A stretch of 64,000 nt of DNA. Source: Coriobacteriaceae bacterium EMTCatB1 (GTDB taxonomy: Bacteria > Actinomycetota > Coriobacteriia > Anaerosomatales > Anaerosomataceae). Within the stretch, counting starts at the first letter, position 1; every line of letters starts with the position of its first letter. The DNA lies in assembly GCA_001950395.1 (NCBI GenBank), contig BDLO01000001.1, positions 1,587,979 through 1,651,978 on the forward strand, in the 5' to 3' direction. Both the position numbers and the translations under genes were made by a program. The notes beneath the pieces are model-generated. The model did no database searches. It was given only the letters and a program-made list of their open reading frames with translations, and was not told the DNA's origin. Below are positions 31,338-40,825 of the stretch, piece by piece.

Positions 31338-33116
31338 GTGGCACACCAATCCTGGTACCGCAAGTACCGGCCGCAGACGTTCGACGACGTCGTGGGCCAG
31401 GCGCACATCGAGCGCACGCTGCGCAACGCGGTCGACGAGGGGATCGTCGCGCACGCCTACCTGTTCACCGGCCCACGCGGCACCGGCAAGACGACGACCG
31501 CCCGGCTGCTTGCCAAAGCGCTGAACTGCCAGGCGGGCCCGACGGGCGAGCCGGACGATACGTGCGAGGATTGCCGCGAGATCGCCGAAGGCCGGCATCC
31601 GGACGTCTACGAGCTCGATGCCGCATCACGCACCGGCGTCGACGCCGTGCGCGAGGAGATCATCGGCCGCGTGAGCTACGCGCCCACGCGTGGCCGGTAC
31701 AAGGTGTACATCATCGACGAGGCGCACATGCTCTCCGCGGCGGCGTTCAATGCGCTGCTCAAGACGCTGGAAGAGCCTCCCGCCCACGCGGTGTTCGTGT
31801 TGTGCACCACGCACCCCCAGAAGGTTCCTGAGACCATCCACTCGCGATGCCAAAGGTTCGAGTTTCGGCGCTTGTCGGTGGAGGAGATAGTCGAGCGGCT
31901 GAGGCGCATCGCAAGCGCTGAGGGCGTCGAGGTCGAGGAAGGGGCCCTCTCGCTCATCGCGCGGCACGCTTCAGGCGGCATGCGTGATGCGATCACGACG
32001 TTGGAGCAGCTCGCCTCGTTCGCTTCAGGCCCGATAACGCTCGAAGATGCTGAAGGGCTTCTCGGCGAGGTGGGCTCGGAGGAGCTGTTCGAGGTCGTCG
32101 AGCTGTTGGAGGCCGGTGACCTCGGGGGCCTATTCGGTTTCGTGGCAGGGTTGGCGGAGCGCGGCGCAGACTTGACGGAGTTCGCCGTCGCCCTGGCGCG
32201 GCATGCGAGAGACCTGCTCGTCGCGCTCGTCTTGGAGGATCCCGGTCCGGCGCTCGACGTGCGTGCAGACGACGCGCGGCGTCTGCGCAGGCAGGCGCAG
32301 GCGCTCGGGCCTGCGCGCGTCACGCGGATGCTTGACGTGCTCGACGACGTGACGAGCGCCATGAGAAACGCTGCTGACGTGCGGCTCGCGTTGGAAGTGG
32401 CGCTCACACGCCTCGCGCGTCCGGAGTCGGATCTGACGCTCGAAGCGCTCGCCCAGCGAATAGAGGCGCTCGAAGATGCCCTGCGAAGCGGCGCTGGCGC
32501 GAGGCCGACGAAACCGGCCCAGACGGCGAAGCCAGCTTCGCAGCCGCGCGAAGCGGCTCCCAAACCCGACGCCACCGCGCGGCCGGCGACGGAGGCGAAG
32601 CCCGAAGAACGCGGCGAGAAGGCCGAGCCCCAAGCGCACGCTGGCGCGCTCGATCCCCGGTCGCTCAAGCGCTCGTGGCCGGCGGTGATCGCTGAGATCC
32701 GCAAGAAGAAGGCCTCGCGCTCGCACTTGTTCGACTCGACAGAGCCGGAGGTCGTCGGCGATGCGCTCGTCGTCGAGTTCCCGCGCGACCGCGCCTTCTC
32801 GATGGAGCTCGCGCGCGAGCCCGAGACGCTCGCGCTTCTGCGAGGCGCGCTCGAGCGCGTGTTGGGGGCGTGTCCGCCGGTGGAGTTCCGGCTCGGGCGC
32901 GAAGGGGTGTCTTCGCCGGCGGAGGTCGTGAACGAGACCGTTGCCCCGACCTCGAGCGATGTCGAGCGATTGGGCGACGCCTCGCAAGGGGCGGGCCCCG
33001 CTGCGGGATCGGTCAGCGATGAAGCGGACGTGGAAGCCAGGCTGATGGCGGAGCTCGGAGCGACAGTCCTGGAAGAACGGGAGATTGGCGACGGCATCGA
33101 CGGCCCGTCGCACTAG
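31338..33116 (+). CDS. dnaX: DNA polymerase III subunit gamma/tau
   Basis: A 592-residue clamp-loader ATPase. Walker A is GPRGTGKTTTAR near residue 45, with zinc cysteines at CQAG and TCEDC (64-80). The DExx box is IIDEAHML near 130 and the sensor/SRC motif is SRCQRFEF near 170. Domain III ends near 370, followed by a Lys/Pro/Ala-rich linker and a C-terminal tau-like domain from about 430. GTG 31338 has AAGGG 8 nt upstream. It starts the dnaX-ybaB-recR cluster. No frameshift-type slippery A-run was noticed. Confidence 0.96.
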   Translation: MAHQSWYRKYRPQTFDDVVGQAHIERTLRNAVDEGIVAHAYLFTGPRGTGKTTTARLLAKALNCQAGPTGEPDDTCEDCREIAEGRHPDVYELDAASRTGVDAVREEIIGRVSYAPTRGRYKVYIIDEAHMLSAAAFNALLKTLEEPPAHAVFVLCTTHPQKVPETIHSRCQRFEFRRLSVEEIVERLRRIASAEGVEVEEGALSLIARHASGGMRDAITTLEQLASFASGPITLEDAEGLLGEVGSEELFEVVELLEAGDLGGLFGFVAGLAERGADLTEFAVALARHARDLLVALVLEDPGPALDVRADDARRLRRQAQALGPARVTRMLDVLDDVTSAMRNAADVRLALEVALTRLARPESDLTLEALAQRIEALEDALRSGAGARPTKPAQTAKPASQPREAAPKPDATARPATEAKPEERGEKAEPQAHAGALDPRSLKRSWPAVIAEIRKKKASRSHLFDSTEPEVVGDALVVEFPRDRAFSMELAREPETLALLRGALERVLGACPPVEFRLGREGVSSPAEVVNETVAPTSSDVERLGDASQGAGPAAGSVSDEADVEARLMAELGATVLEEREIGDGIDGPSH

Positions 33117-33128
33117 GAGGAGGCGCTG

Positions 33129-33440
33129 ATGAGGCCGGACATGGGCAGTCTGATGAAGCAAGCGCAGCGCATGCAAGCAGAGCTCGCGCGTGCGCAAGAG
33201 GAGATTGCGAGCCAGCGCATCGAGGTCTCCGTCGGCGGCGGGGCCGTCAAGGCGGTGATGACCGGCTCGCTGGTGCTGGAGTCCTTGAGCATCGACCCGG
33301 GCGCAGTCGATCCCGACGACGTGGGGATGCTGGAGGACCTGGTGGTCGCCGCGGTGAACGAGGCGCTCAGGCAGGCGCAAGAAGCGGCCGCCAAGCGCAT
33401 GGAGGCCGTCACTGGCGGTCTGAAGATCCCGGGACTGTAA
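33129..33440 (+). CDS. ybaB: YbaB/EbfC family nucleoid-associated protein
   Basis: A 103-residue DNA-binding YbaB/EbfC protein. It has an N-terminal helical segment with [19 protein letters not shown] and the core [16 protein letters not shown] near residue 36. It forms tweezer-like dimers that bind DNA. ATG 33129 follows AGGAGGAGG, 12 bp after dnaX. Its place between dnaX and recR is the conserved order. Confidence 0.95.
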   Translation: MRPDMGSLMKQAQRMQAELARAQEEIASQRIEVSVGGGAVKAVMTGSLVLESLSIDPGAVDPDDVGMLEDLVVAAVNEALRQAQEAAAKRMEAVTGGLKIPGL

Positions 33441-33444
33441 CCGC

Positions 33445-34050
33445 ATGTCTTTGTACGCTCCTGCCATAGCTCGCCTCATCGAGGAGTTCCAGCGGCTTCC
33501 GGGCATCGGTCCGAAGTCGGCTCAGCGGCTCGCATTCTTCATCCTGCGCTCCGACGAAGAGAGCGCGCGCCGGCTCGCCGAGGCGATCGTCGAGGTCAAG
33601 CGCTCAGTGAAGCTGTGCTCCCAGTGCTACAATCTCGCAGAGGGGGAGCTCTGCGAGATCTGCGCGTCTGAGAAGCGCGATAGAAGCGTCCTGTGCGTGG
33701 TGGAGGAGCCACGCGACGTGGTAGCCATCGAACGCTCGGGCGGGTTCTCGGGCTTGTACCACGTCTTGCAGGGGGCCATCTCGCCGATGGACGGCATCGG
33801 GCCCGAGCAGCTGAAGATGCGCGAGCTCGTGGAGCGCGTCGCCTCAGGCGAGATCAGGGAGGTCATCGTCGCCACGAACCCCAACGTCGAGGGCGAGACG
33901 ACCGCGCTGTACATCGCGCGTCTCTTGCGGCCGCTCGGCGTGCGCGTCACGCGGATCGCGTCGGGGCTGCCGGTCGGAGGCGACCTCGAGTACGCGGACG
34001 AAGTCACGCTCAGCCGCGCTCTCGAAGGACGGCGCGACATCGGGGAATGA
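33445..34050 (+). CDS. recR: Recombination protein RecR
   Basis: A 201-residue RecR, full length. The N-terminal helix-hairpin-helix is [17 protein letters not shown] near residue 12, the zinc finger [16 protein letters not shown] is at 57-72, and the Toprim domain follows with [12 protein letters not shown] near 82 and [21 protein letters not shown] near 141. It clamps onto DNA with RecF/RecO in gap repair. It starts 4 bp after ybaB without a strong ribosome site, so translation is probably coupled. Confidence 0.97.
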   Translation: MSLYAPAIARLIEEFQRLPGIGPKSAQRLAFFILRSDEESARRLAEAIVEVKRSVKLCSQCYNLAEGELCEICASEKRDRSVLCVVEEPRDVVAIERSGGFSGLYHVLQGAISPMDGIGPEQLKMRELVERVASGEIREVIVATNPNVEGETTALYIARLLRPLGVRVTRIASGLPVGGDLEYADEVTLSRALEGRRDIGE

Positions 34051-34206
34051 CAGATACTGTCTACCGTTCACCGAAAGAACACGCCGCCGAGCCACGTCTA
34101 GCGTCCGTTCGTGGGCTTAGCGCCCGTATCCTGGTCTGACCCGGTCGTCTCCCCGAGCCGTTCGTTGCGAAGACCGGGTGCGATCGTCGACGAGGAAGGG
34201 GATGCC
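34051..34206. other. Intergenic gap recR-porG
   Basis: 156 bp with no gene. A TATCCT hexamer at 34127-34132 could be the -10 box of the por operon; nothing else was recognised. Confidence 0.4.
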
Positions 34207-34785
34207 ATGCAGCAGCTGACGGAGATCCGTTGGCATGCGCGTGCCGGACAGGGAGCCGTGACGGCGGCGAAGCTCGTCGCGGAGACGGCGCTCGAGCTGG
34301 ACCAATTCATGCAGGCCATGCCCGAGTACGGCCCTGAACGGATGGGCGCGCCGATCAAGGCGTTCACGCGCATATCGCCCGAGCCCATCGAGATCCACTG
34401 CAACATCGACCACCCGAACGTCGTCGTCGTGCTCGACGAGACGCTGCTCTCGATCGTCGACGTGACTGAAGGGCTGCAGGACGGCGGCGTCATCATCGTC
34501 AACACCTGCAAGACGCCGGACGCGCTCCGCAAGGAGCTCGGCCTCGAGGGGCGGGACGTGAGGGTCGCCTCCGTCGACGCGTCAGGCATCTCGCTCGAGA
34601 CCCTCAAGCGCGACATCCCGAACACGCCGATGGTCGGCGCTCTGGCGAAAGTGACTGGCCTGTTCACACTCGATGAGATCCTCTCGCACCTCACCAAGAC
34701 GTTCGGCAAGAAGTTCTCCCAAGACGTGATCGACGCGAACATCGCCTCGGTCAAGCGCGCATACGAGGAGGTGAGCGTCGGATGA
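34207..34785 (+). CDS. porG: Pyruvate:ferredoxin oxidoreductase gamma subunit
   Basis: A 192-residue gamma subunit of a 2-oxoacid:ferredoxin oxidoreductase. IRWHARAGQGAVTAAKLVAE near residue 7 and MPEYGPERMGAPIKAFTRIS near 38 are family blocks. The subunit order gamma-delta-alpha-beta is that of archaeal-type pyruvate synthases. The complex splits pyruvate to acetyl-CoA and CO2, reducing ferredoxin. ATG 34207 has GAAGGGG upstream; the stop overlaps porD. Confidence 0.92.
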   Translation: MQQLTEIRWHARAGQGAVTAAKLVAETALELDQFMQAMPEYGPERMGAPIKAFTRISPEPIEIHCNIDHPNVVVVLDETLLSIVDVTEGLQDGGVIIVNTCKTPDALRKELGLEGRDVRVASVDASGISLETLKRDIPNTPMVGALAKVTGLFTLDEILSHLTKTFGKKFSQDVIDANIASVKRAYEEVSVG

Positions 34786-35102
34786 AGTGGGACATCTCCC
34801 GCATGGGCGAGTGGACTTCTGACGAGTTCCCGCTCGGAGCAGTCATCCCGGAGGCGGGCAACTCGGACGACTACGTGACGGGCGGTTGGCGCAGCCAGCG
34901 CCCGGAGCGGGACGACGAGAAGTGCACGCAGTGCCTGCTGTGCTGGATCGTCTGCCCGGACTCCGCGATCCGTGTGCAAGACGAGAAGGTCACCACGTTC
35001 GACCTCAAGCACTGCAAGGGCTGCGGGGTATGCGCGAACGAGTGCCCGGTGGACGCAATCACGATGGTGCCCGAGGGCTGCGATCTCCCGGAGGTGAAGT
35101 GA
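34782..35102 (+). CDS. porD: Pyruvate:ferredoxin oxidoreductase delta subunit (2[4Fe-4S] ferredoxin)
   Basis: A 106-residue iron-sulfur subunit. Two CxxCxxCxxxCP motifs bind two [4Fe-4S] clusters: CTQCLLCWIVCP near residue 48 and CKGCGVCANECP near 78. It carries electrons from the TPP site to free ferredoxin. ATG 34782 overlaps porG by 4 bp and ends 1 bp before porA. Confidence 0.95.
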   Translation: MKWDISRMGEWTSDEFPLGAVIPEAGNSDDYVTGGWRSQRPERDDEKCTQCLLCWIVCPDSAIRVQDEKVTTFDLKHCKGCGVCANECPVDAITMVPEGCDLPEVK

Positions 35103-35103
35103 C

Positions 35104-36291
35104 GTGGTCGAGCAGAAGGTCGTAGCTGCCACCGGCAACACCGTGGTGGCTGAGGCGATGCGGCAGTGCAAGCCAGACGTCGTGGCGGCGTATCCGATCA
35201 CACCGCAGACGACGATCGTCGAGGAGTTCGCAGCGTTCGTCGCAAAGGGCCGCGTGCACACCGAGTACGTGACCGTCGAGTCCGAGCACTCTGCCATGAG
35301 CGCTTGCATCGGCGCCTCCGCGGCCGGGGCGCGAGTGATGACTGCAACCTCCTCGCAGGGGCTTGCGCTCATGTGGGAGGAGCTGTACATCGCAAGCGGC
35401 ATGCGCTTGCCGATCGTCATGGCCAACGCGAACCGCGCCCTCTCCGCGCCCATCAACATCCATTGCGATCACTCGGACGCCATGGGCGCTCGGGACGCCG
35501 GCTGGATCATGTTGTTCGCCGAGACCGCCCAGGAGGCGTACGACAACACGATCATGGCGGTGCGCATCGCCGAGGACTACGAGGTCCTGCTGCCCGTCAT
35601 GAGCTGCCTCGACGGCTTCATCACGACGCACTCGATCGACAGGGTGTCGCTGCTCGACGACGAGTCGGTGGCCGGCTTCGTGGGCGAGCGCGAGGCCGAG
35701 CGTGCGCTGCTGGATCTCGAGCACCCGGTCACGCACGGCGCGTTCGCGGGGCTTGGCGGCCCATATCTGGAGTTCAAGAAGGCGCAGCGGCAGGCGATCG
35801 AGCGTTCTCGCGCAGTCGTAAAACGAGTGGGCGACGAGTATGCCGCGCTCTCCGGACGGCCGTTCGGTGTGCTCGAGACCTGGGGCATGGACGATGCAGA
35901 GGTCGCGGTCGTCGTGATCGGCTCGACGGCCGGCAACGTGCGCCACGTCGCTCGCGCGCTGCGCGCAGACGGCAAGAAGGTCGGCGTCGTGAAGATCCGC
36001 TGCTTCCGCCCGTTCCCGTACGCCGAGCTCGCCGAAGCGCTCTCGGGGGTGAAGGCGGTGGCGGTCATGGACAGGGCCGAGTCGTTCGGCGCCGAAGGCG
36101 GCCCGCTGTACCTGGAGACGCGCTCGGCGCTGTACGACGCAAGCAACCGTCCCGCGGTGGTCGGTTACGTGTACGGCCTGGGCGGCAGCGACGTGAAGCT
36201 CGAGCTCGTCGAGTCCGTGTACGGCGACCTGCTCGACATCGCGGGCGGCGCTGCCGCTCCAGCAGGCCCCGTCTACCTCGGCGCACGATAG
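35104..36291 (+). CDS. porA: Pyruvate:ferredoxin oxidoreductase alpha subunit
   Basis: A 395-residue alpha subunit. AAYPITPQTTIVEE near residue 29 is the pyrimidine-binding fold motif, ESEHSAMSACIGASAAGAR near 60 includes the catalytic Glu region, and the C-terminal transketolase-like domain begins near 260. GTG 35104 follows GGAGGTGAAGT-type sequence. A close match to the PorA/VorA group; pyruvate is assumed as substrate from subunit order, but 2-oxoisovalerate or another 2-oxoacid cannot be excluded. Confidence 0.93.
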   Translation: MVEQKVVAATGNTVVAEAMRQCKPDVVAAYPITPQTTIVEEFAAFVAKGRVHTEYVTVESEHSAMSACIGASAAGARVMTATSSQGLALMWEELYIASGMRLPIVMANANRALSAPINIHCDHSDAMGARDAGWIMLFAETAQEAYDNTIMAVRIAEDYEVLLPVMSCLDGFITTHSIDRVSLLDDESVAGFVGEREAERALLDLEHPVTHGAFAGLGGPYLEFKKAQRQAIERSRAVVKRVGDEYAALSGRPFGVLETWGMDDAEVAVVVIGSTAGNVRHVARALRADGKKVGVVKIRCFRPFPYAELAEALSGVKAVAVMDRAESFGAEGGPLYLETRSALYDASNRPAVVGYVYGLGGSDVKLELVESVYGDLLDIAGGAAAPAGPVYLGAR

Positions 36292-36300
36292 GAGGCGCAG

Positions 36301-37233
36301 ATGGCGACACTGAAAGAGCTCACCCACCGCGAAGACCGGCTCGCTGGCGGACATCGGCTCTGCGCAGGCTGCGGCGCTTCGATCGCCGTGAGGCAGGTGC
36401 TGCTTGGGGCCGGAGAGGATCCGGTCGTCGTCGGTTGTGCGACCGGCTGCCTCGAGGTCTCTACGACCATCTACCCGTATACGTCGTGGAAGACGCCGTT
36501 CATCCACAATGCATTCGAGAACTCGGCCGCGACCATCTCCGGTGTGGAAGCCGCGTTCAAAGGGCTGAAGCGCGCCGGCAAGATTCCCGCAGACAAGCGC
36601 GTGAAGTTCGTGGCGTTCGGCGGCGACGGCGGCACGTACGACATCGGCCTGCAATCGCTTTCGGGCGCGATGGAGCGGGGTCACGACATGGTGTACGTCT
36701 GCTACGACAACGGCGCGTACATGAACACGGGCATCCAGCGCTCGTCAGCGACGCCGAAAGGCGCGTGGGCGACGACGGCGCAAGTGGGTCCCGCCCAGGC
36801 GGGCAAGCAGCAGCGGCGCAAGGACCTCACGCAGATCATGGCCGCTCACGGCATCCCGTACGTTGCGCAGGCGTCGATCAGCCACTGGAAGGACCTCACC
36901 GAGAAGGCGGCGAAGGCGTTCGCGGTCGAGGGCCCCGCGTTCATCAACGTGTTCGCGCCGTGCCCGCGTGGCTGGCGCATCCCCTTTGACAAGACGGTGG
37001 AGATCGCCAAGCTCGCCGTACAGACCGGCTTCTGGCCGCTGTACGAAGTCGAGGACGGCGTCTGGCGCCAGACGGTCAAGGTCGTCAATCGCAAACCCGT
37101 AGAGGAGTTCCTGCGTCCGCAAGGCAGGTTCAAGCACCTCTTCGCGCCGGGCAACGAGGCGCTGCTGGCCGAGATCCAAGCCGACGTCGACCGAGCGTGG
37201 GAGCAGCTTCAGAGGCGATTCTCGGAGGCCTAG
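36301..37233 (+). CDS. porB: Pyruvate:ferredoxin oxidoreductase beta subunit
   Basis: A 310-residue TPP-binding subunit. HRLCAGCGASIAVRQ near residue 19 and GCATGCLEV near 45 supply cysteines for the third [4Fe-4S] cluster, with another Cys in FAPCPRGW near 220. The TPP motif is FGGDGGTYDIGLQ near 103, ending DNGAYMNTGIQ. It completes the PorGDAB complex. It starts 9 bp after porA and is followed by a strong terminator. Confidence 0.94.
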   Translation: MATLKELTHREDRLAGGHRLCAGCGASIAVRQVLLGAGEDPVVVGCATGCLEVSTTIYPYTSWKTPFIHNAFENSAATISGVEAAFKGLKRAGKIPADKRVKFVAFGGDGGTYDIGLQSLSGAMERGHDMVYVCYDNGAYMNTGIQRSSATPKGAWATTAQVGPAQAGKQQRRKDLTQIMAAHGIPYVAQASISHWKDLTEKAAKAFAVEGPAFINVFAPCPRGWRIPFDKTVEIAKLAVQTGFWPLYEVEDGVWRQTVKVVNRKPVEEFLRPQGRFKHLFAPGNEALLAEIQADVDRAWEQLQRRFSEA

Positions 37234-37271
37234 TCACGCGAGGAAGTCGTTGCTGTTCGATTGCGACTGCG

Positions 37272-37306
37272 AAGAAGGCCTGGCGTCTGGCGCGCCGGGC
37301 CTTCTT
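37272..37306 (+). terminator. Terminator of porGDAB
   Basis: AAGAAGGCC (37272-37280) pairs with GGCCTTCTT (37298-37306), with an inner GGCG/CGCC stem and a 7-nt loop. The stem is long and stable, though the following T-run is short. Confidence 0.8.
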
Positions 37307-37312
37307 GGGTGC

Positions 37313-37318
37313 TAGAAT
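37313..37318 (+). promoter_or_regulatory. -10 box of PstS-like/HD-GYP operon
   Basis: TAGAAT at 37313-37318 lies just past the por terminator and 35 bp before the lipoprotein start. Confidence 0.4.
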
Positions 37319-37352
37319 CGGCATCGTCGGCTGCCCCATCGATTGGAGCTGG

Positions 37353-38189
37353 ATGTCGCGTATCGGCAGGTCGACGGTCGTCGGTATCGCTATCGTTCTG
37401 CTCGTGCTGCTGGCTTCGTGCCAACAGAACGGGTCTTCCGCCACGCCGACGGCCACCGAGATCCGCATCTCGGGGGCAGGTCCCGGGGTAGCACTCCTGA
37501 CGGTCCTTGCGGCCGAGTACCGCGACGACAGCGTCGAGTTCGTGTTCCTGCCCGGGCTGCACTCCGCCGGCGGCATCGAAGGCGTTGCGAACAGAGATCT
37601 GGAGATCGGCGCGGTGGCGCGCGACCTCACGGATGAAGAAGCCTCGCTGGGGCTGAGGTATGAGCGGCTCTCAGACGATGCGCTGGTCGTAGCAGTGCAT
37701 CCGGGTTGCGGCGTCACGGGGCTCACCGTCGGGCAGGTGCGCGACATCTATGCGGGGCGGCACGCGAACTGGCGCGAACTCGGCGGAGCAGACCTGCCTG
37801 TCGTCGTGCTCGATCGCAACGAAGACGAATCCGCGAAGATTTACCTCAGGAAGCACGTCCTCGGTCCGTCCTTGCAAGTCACTGCGAGCGCAGGCGTGCT
37901 TGGGAGCGAGCCGGACATGGTCAAAGCTGTGGCATCGACCCCTGGAGCTATCGGGTACTTCTCTCTCGGCGCGGCGACTGCCGTGGGGAACCGCGTCCAC
38001 GTCCTCGAGCTCGACGGCGTGCGGCCGACGGTGGCGAACGTGCACGCGGGCAAGTATGGTGTCGTCCGGCCGCTTGGGGCGGTGATCAGGCGCGACGCGC
38101 CTGAGCCAGTGACGCGGTTCGTCGAGTGGGCAGCGGGTCCCGAGGGGCGTGCAGTCATGGAACGGCACGGCTACGCTGCGGCGCAGTGA
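37353..38189 (+). CDS. PstS-like phosphate/anion-binding lipoprotein
   Basis: A 278-residue substrate-binding protein of the PstS-like group. A lipoprotein signal ends in LLASC near residue 22. The mature part starts TEIRISGAGPGVALLTVLAAEY, and DIYAGRHANWRELGG near 125 is the family's conserved segment. YFSLGAATAVGN near 200 is the second lobe loop. No Pst permease or ATPase is near. Instead it is followed after 9 bp by a membrane HD-GYP sensor, so it may present a ligand to that sensor rather than feed a transporter. Confidence 0.82.
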   Translation: MSRIGRSTVVGIAIVLLVLLASCQQNGSSATPTATEIRISGAGPGVALLTVLAAEYRDDSVEFVFLPGLHSAGGIEGVANRDLEIGAVARDLTDEEASLGLRYERLSDDALVVAVHPGCGVTGLTVGQVRDIYAGRHANWRELGGADLPVVVLDRNEDESAKIYLRKHVLGPSLQVTASAGVLGSEPDMVKAVASTPGAIGYFSLGAATAVGNRVHVLELDGVRPTVANVHAGKYGVVRPLGAVIRRDAPEPVTRFVEWAAGPEGRAVMERHGYAAAQ

Positions 38190-38198
38190 GGTTCGGCG

Positions 38199-40760
38199 AT
38201 GTCGACGATGCGAACCGCCAAGCGCCGCCTGCACAACGAGATCGTCTACCCGCTTCTCGGCGCACTGTTGACGGTCGGCGTCGTGGCGGTGGTGCTCGGC
38301 GTGACCGTTGTGGGCAGCATCAGCGAATCGTGGGTCGATGAGCAAGCTGCGAGCACTGCTGGAGAAGCGAGCGGATTCCTGACGCAGCAAGCCGAGCATC
38401 TCAGCAGGGTGGCGAACCTCGCGTCAGCCGATCCAGTCTTGGAGTCGGCTGTCGCATCTGGTGATGCGGCGCGGATCGAGGCCCGTCTTGCAGTGCTGCG
38501 CAGCATTCTCGGTGTCGACGAGATGGTCGCGTTCGACGAACAAGGCCGCGTGCTTGCATCAGTCGCAGACACGAGCTTGCTTCCCGGCTCAGAACCGTTC
38601 CCCGAGGACATGGTGAAGTTCTCGCGCATCGGCATGGCGTACGTGACGTTCGTGGACATCGAGGGCGCCGAGCACCTCTGCGCTCTCTATCCGGTGCGAA
38701 CGAAGGAGTATCACGCTGCGACGCTCCTCGTCGGCCGGAAGCTCGACGACAGTCTCCTGTCAGCTCTGCAGCCACTGAGGGGTGGCGGCGTGGCGGTGTT
38801 CGGCGCGAAGGGGACGACCCCAGCGGTTCGGGTCTCGCCGCAGAGCGAGGACGCAGCGGAGCTGAAACGGGCGCTAAGGTCTGCAATCGCGGTCGACGTG
38901 ATGCGCGAAGGGAGCTCCTGGAGCATCGTGCTGCCCGCGAGCCGGTACCGCGCGAGCGCCGCTAGATTCCGCCTGCCTGGTGACCCGAGGCAGGGCTCGG
39001 TGTGGATCGTGGGAGCTGCTCCCACCACCATCGTCGAGCGGGTTCGTGCTTCGACGACGCTCCTCATCGTGTTGTGGACCGTCGTCGCCATCGGCTCGCT
39101 GTTCGGGCTGGGATGGTTCCTTGCAAACCGGGTGGGCGGACCCATCGCTGAGCTTGCGGAGTCGGTGGAGCGGGTCGCTTCCGGCGACTACGCTGTGGAG
39201 TTCCGTGCCGAGGACAACAACGAGATCGCGGTGTTGTCCGAGAACCTGGCGAAGATGACCGAGTCGCTGCGCGAGCGAACGGAGGGTCTCACGCGGAAGG
39301 TTCTCGAGCTGGCAACTCTGTACGAGATGAGCAGGGTGCTTGGTGCGACGCTGGAACTGGACGTCCTCTTGGACGCAGTCCTCGACTCGACGCTCAGAAT
39401 CCTCGGCGCAGACGTCGGCTTCGTCGCGCTGCTCGACAAAGAGACCCAAGAGCTGGATGTGTTGACGTGGCGTGGCATCCGTGCCAAGGACGCTCGGCCG
39501 GTCGGGGGCGGTTCGATGGCCGAGTGGGTGGTCAAGGAGGGGAGGTCGCTCCTCTTCAACCCGCCGTCAGACGGCGCTGGCGATGTCCCGCGATCGGAGC
39601 CGGCCACGGGTGCGTTCGCTGCGGTGTGCGTGCCGCTTCACGCTGCCGACGGTGTCATCGGCGCGCTGTACGTGGGGAGCTCGGATCCGACTGCACGATT
39701 CACGAGCGAGGACGTACGCCTGCTCTCAACCATCGCCAACCACGCGACCATCGCGGTGGGCAACATCGATCTGTACGCCTCGCTGCAGGAGGCATACCTG
39801 TCGACGGTGCGCGCCTTGGCTGCAGCCATCGACGCGAAAGACCCGTACACCCGAGGCCACTCGGAGCGAGTGGCGACCTACGCCCTCATGATCGCTGAGC
39901 GCATCGACTTGCCTTCGGACCAGAGAGACGCGTTGGAGATGGCGTCGTATCTGCACGACATCGGCAAGATCGGCATCTCGGAGGACATCTTGCTCAAGCC
40001 GGGCAAGCTCTCGGATGAGGAGATGGGCCAGATGCGGCACCATCCGCTCATCGGCGCCAACATCCTCAGACCGGTGTCCTTCCCCTGGCCGATACTGCCG
40101 GTCGTCCGCCATCACCACGAGCACTACGACGGCAACGGCTACCCAGCGGGACTGCGAGGCGAGGAGATCCCGCTATTGGCGCGGATCTTGACGGTCGCCG
40201 ACTCCTACGAGGCGATGACCTCAGACCGACCATATCGCCGCGGCCGCTCCACCCAAGAAGCTATCGCTGAGCTCAGGCGCTGCGCAGGCACGCAGTTCGA
40301 CCCGACGCTGGTGGAGGCATTCGTTCAGGTGCTGGAGTCCTCACAACAGGAGACCTCCGCTCTCGACGAGGTCGTGCCAGGTGCGCACGCGGAAGACGGC
40401 TCGCCTGAGCAGGAGGAGGCCTCGCTCACCGCGTTGTGCGAGGGCGTCCTCGCCGCGCTTCGGAGACTGGGCGGACCGCGGCTCTCGGCCAACGTTGAGC
40501 GAGAGGCGAACGCCCGCATGGCGGAGCGTGGGCTCCCGTACGTGTTGCGCTCGGGCAGACTCGTGGCCGCCATCGAAGGTGAGCCGCAGAGCGGCTCGTT
40601 GTCGAGCGCCGCCGAAGTCGTTATCGCTGTGGTAAGGGACGCAACGGGAAGCGGCCTTGCCGCGCAGTTCGTGAGCGAAGCGCTCCAGCAGCTCCCGCCC
40701 AGGATGCGCTCGGTGGCGCAGGGCATCGTCGACGAGGTGCTCGGCGGCTCAAGCGCGTAG
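38199..40760 (+). CDS. Membrane sensor HD-GYP c-di-GMP phosphodiesterase
   Basis: An 853-residue multidomain protein. Two transmembrane helices (about 17-42 and 283-307) bracket an extracellular Cache-like domain. HAMP follows (VGGPIAELAESVERVA near 312), then GAF (about 375-525), then HD-GYP (about 535-700) with intact catalytic residues: HSERVATYA, YLHDIGKIGI near 585, HHPLIGANIL, HHHEHYDGNGYP near 645 and DSYEAMTSDRPYRR near 675. A C-terminal 150-residue extension of unknown role resembles no domain I know. It should degrade c-di-GMP in response to an external cue. It is co-transcribed with the PstS-like lipoprotein. Confidence 0.93.
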   Translation: MSTMRTAKRRLHNEIVYPLLGALLTVGVVAVVLGVTVVGSISESWVDEQAASTAGEASGFLTQQAEHLSRVANLASADPVLESAVASGDAARIEARLAVLRSILGVDEMVAFDEQGRVLASVADTSLLPGSEPFPEDMVKFSRIGMAYVTFVDIEGAEHLCALYPVRTKEYHAATLLVGRKLDDSLLSALQPLRGGGVAVFGAKGTTPAVRVSPQSEDAAELKRALRSAIAVDVMREGSSWSIVLPASRYRASAARFRLPGDPRQGSVWIVGAAPTTIVERVRASTTLLIVLWTVVAIGSLFGLGWFLANRVGGPIAELAESVERVASGDYAVEFRAEDNNEIAVLSENLAKMTESLRERTEGLTRKVLELATLYEMSRVLGATLELDVLLDAVLDSTLRILGADVGFVALLDKETQELDVLTWRGIRAKDARPVGGGSMAEWVVKEGRSLLFNPPSDGAGDVPRSEPATGAFAAVCVPLHAADGVIGALYVGSSDPTARFTSEDVRLLSTIANHATIAVGNIDLYASLQEAYLSTVRALAAAIDAKDPYTRGHSERVATYALMIAERIDLPSDQRDALEMASYLHDIGKIGISEDILLKPGKLSDEEMGQMRHHPLIGANILRPVSFPWPILPVVRHHHEHYDGNGYPAGLRGEEIPLLARILTVADSYEAMTSDRPYRRGRSTQEAIAELRRCAGTQFDPTLVEAFVQVLESSQQETSALDEVVPGAHAEDGSPEQEEASLTALCEGVLAALRRLGGPRLSANVEREANARMAERGLPYVLRSGRLVAAIEGEPQSGSLSSAAEVVIAVVRDATGSGLAAQFVSEALQQLPPRMRSVAQGIVDEVLGGSSA

Positions 40761-40773
40761 CTGGCCGTGCTGG

Positions 40774-40779
40774 TACACT
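40774..40779 (+). promoter_or_regulatory. -10 box of lysC-asd operon
   Basis: TACACT at 40774-40779 lies about 47 bp before the lysC start. The -35 region is unclear. Confidence 0.4.
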
Positions 40780-40825
40780 ATCCCGCAACCTCAGTTCAGC
40801 CCTGCGCTCGCGTCGGGGGGATGTG

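Noticed and set aside
35059-36684. Long antisense open frames over porA/porB, and similar ones at 41582-43135, 43166-44860 and 45157-47355
   Set aside because: High-GC codon bias leaves the antisense frames open. Their products are His/Arg/Asp-rich with no family features.
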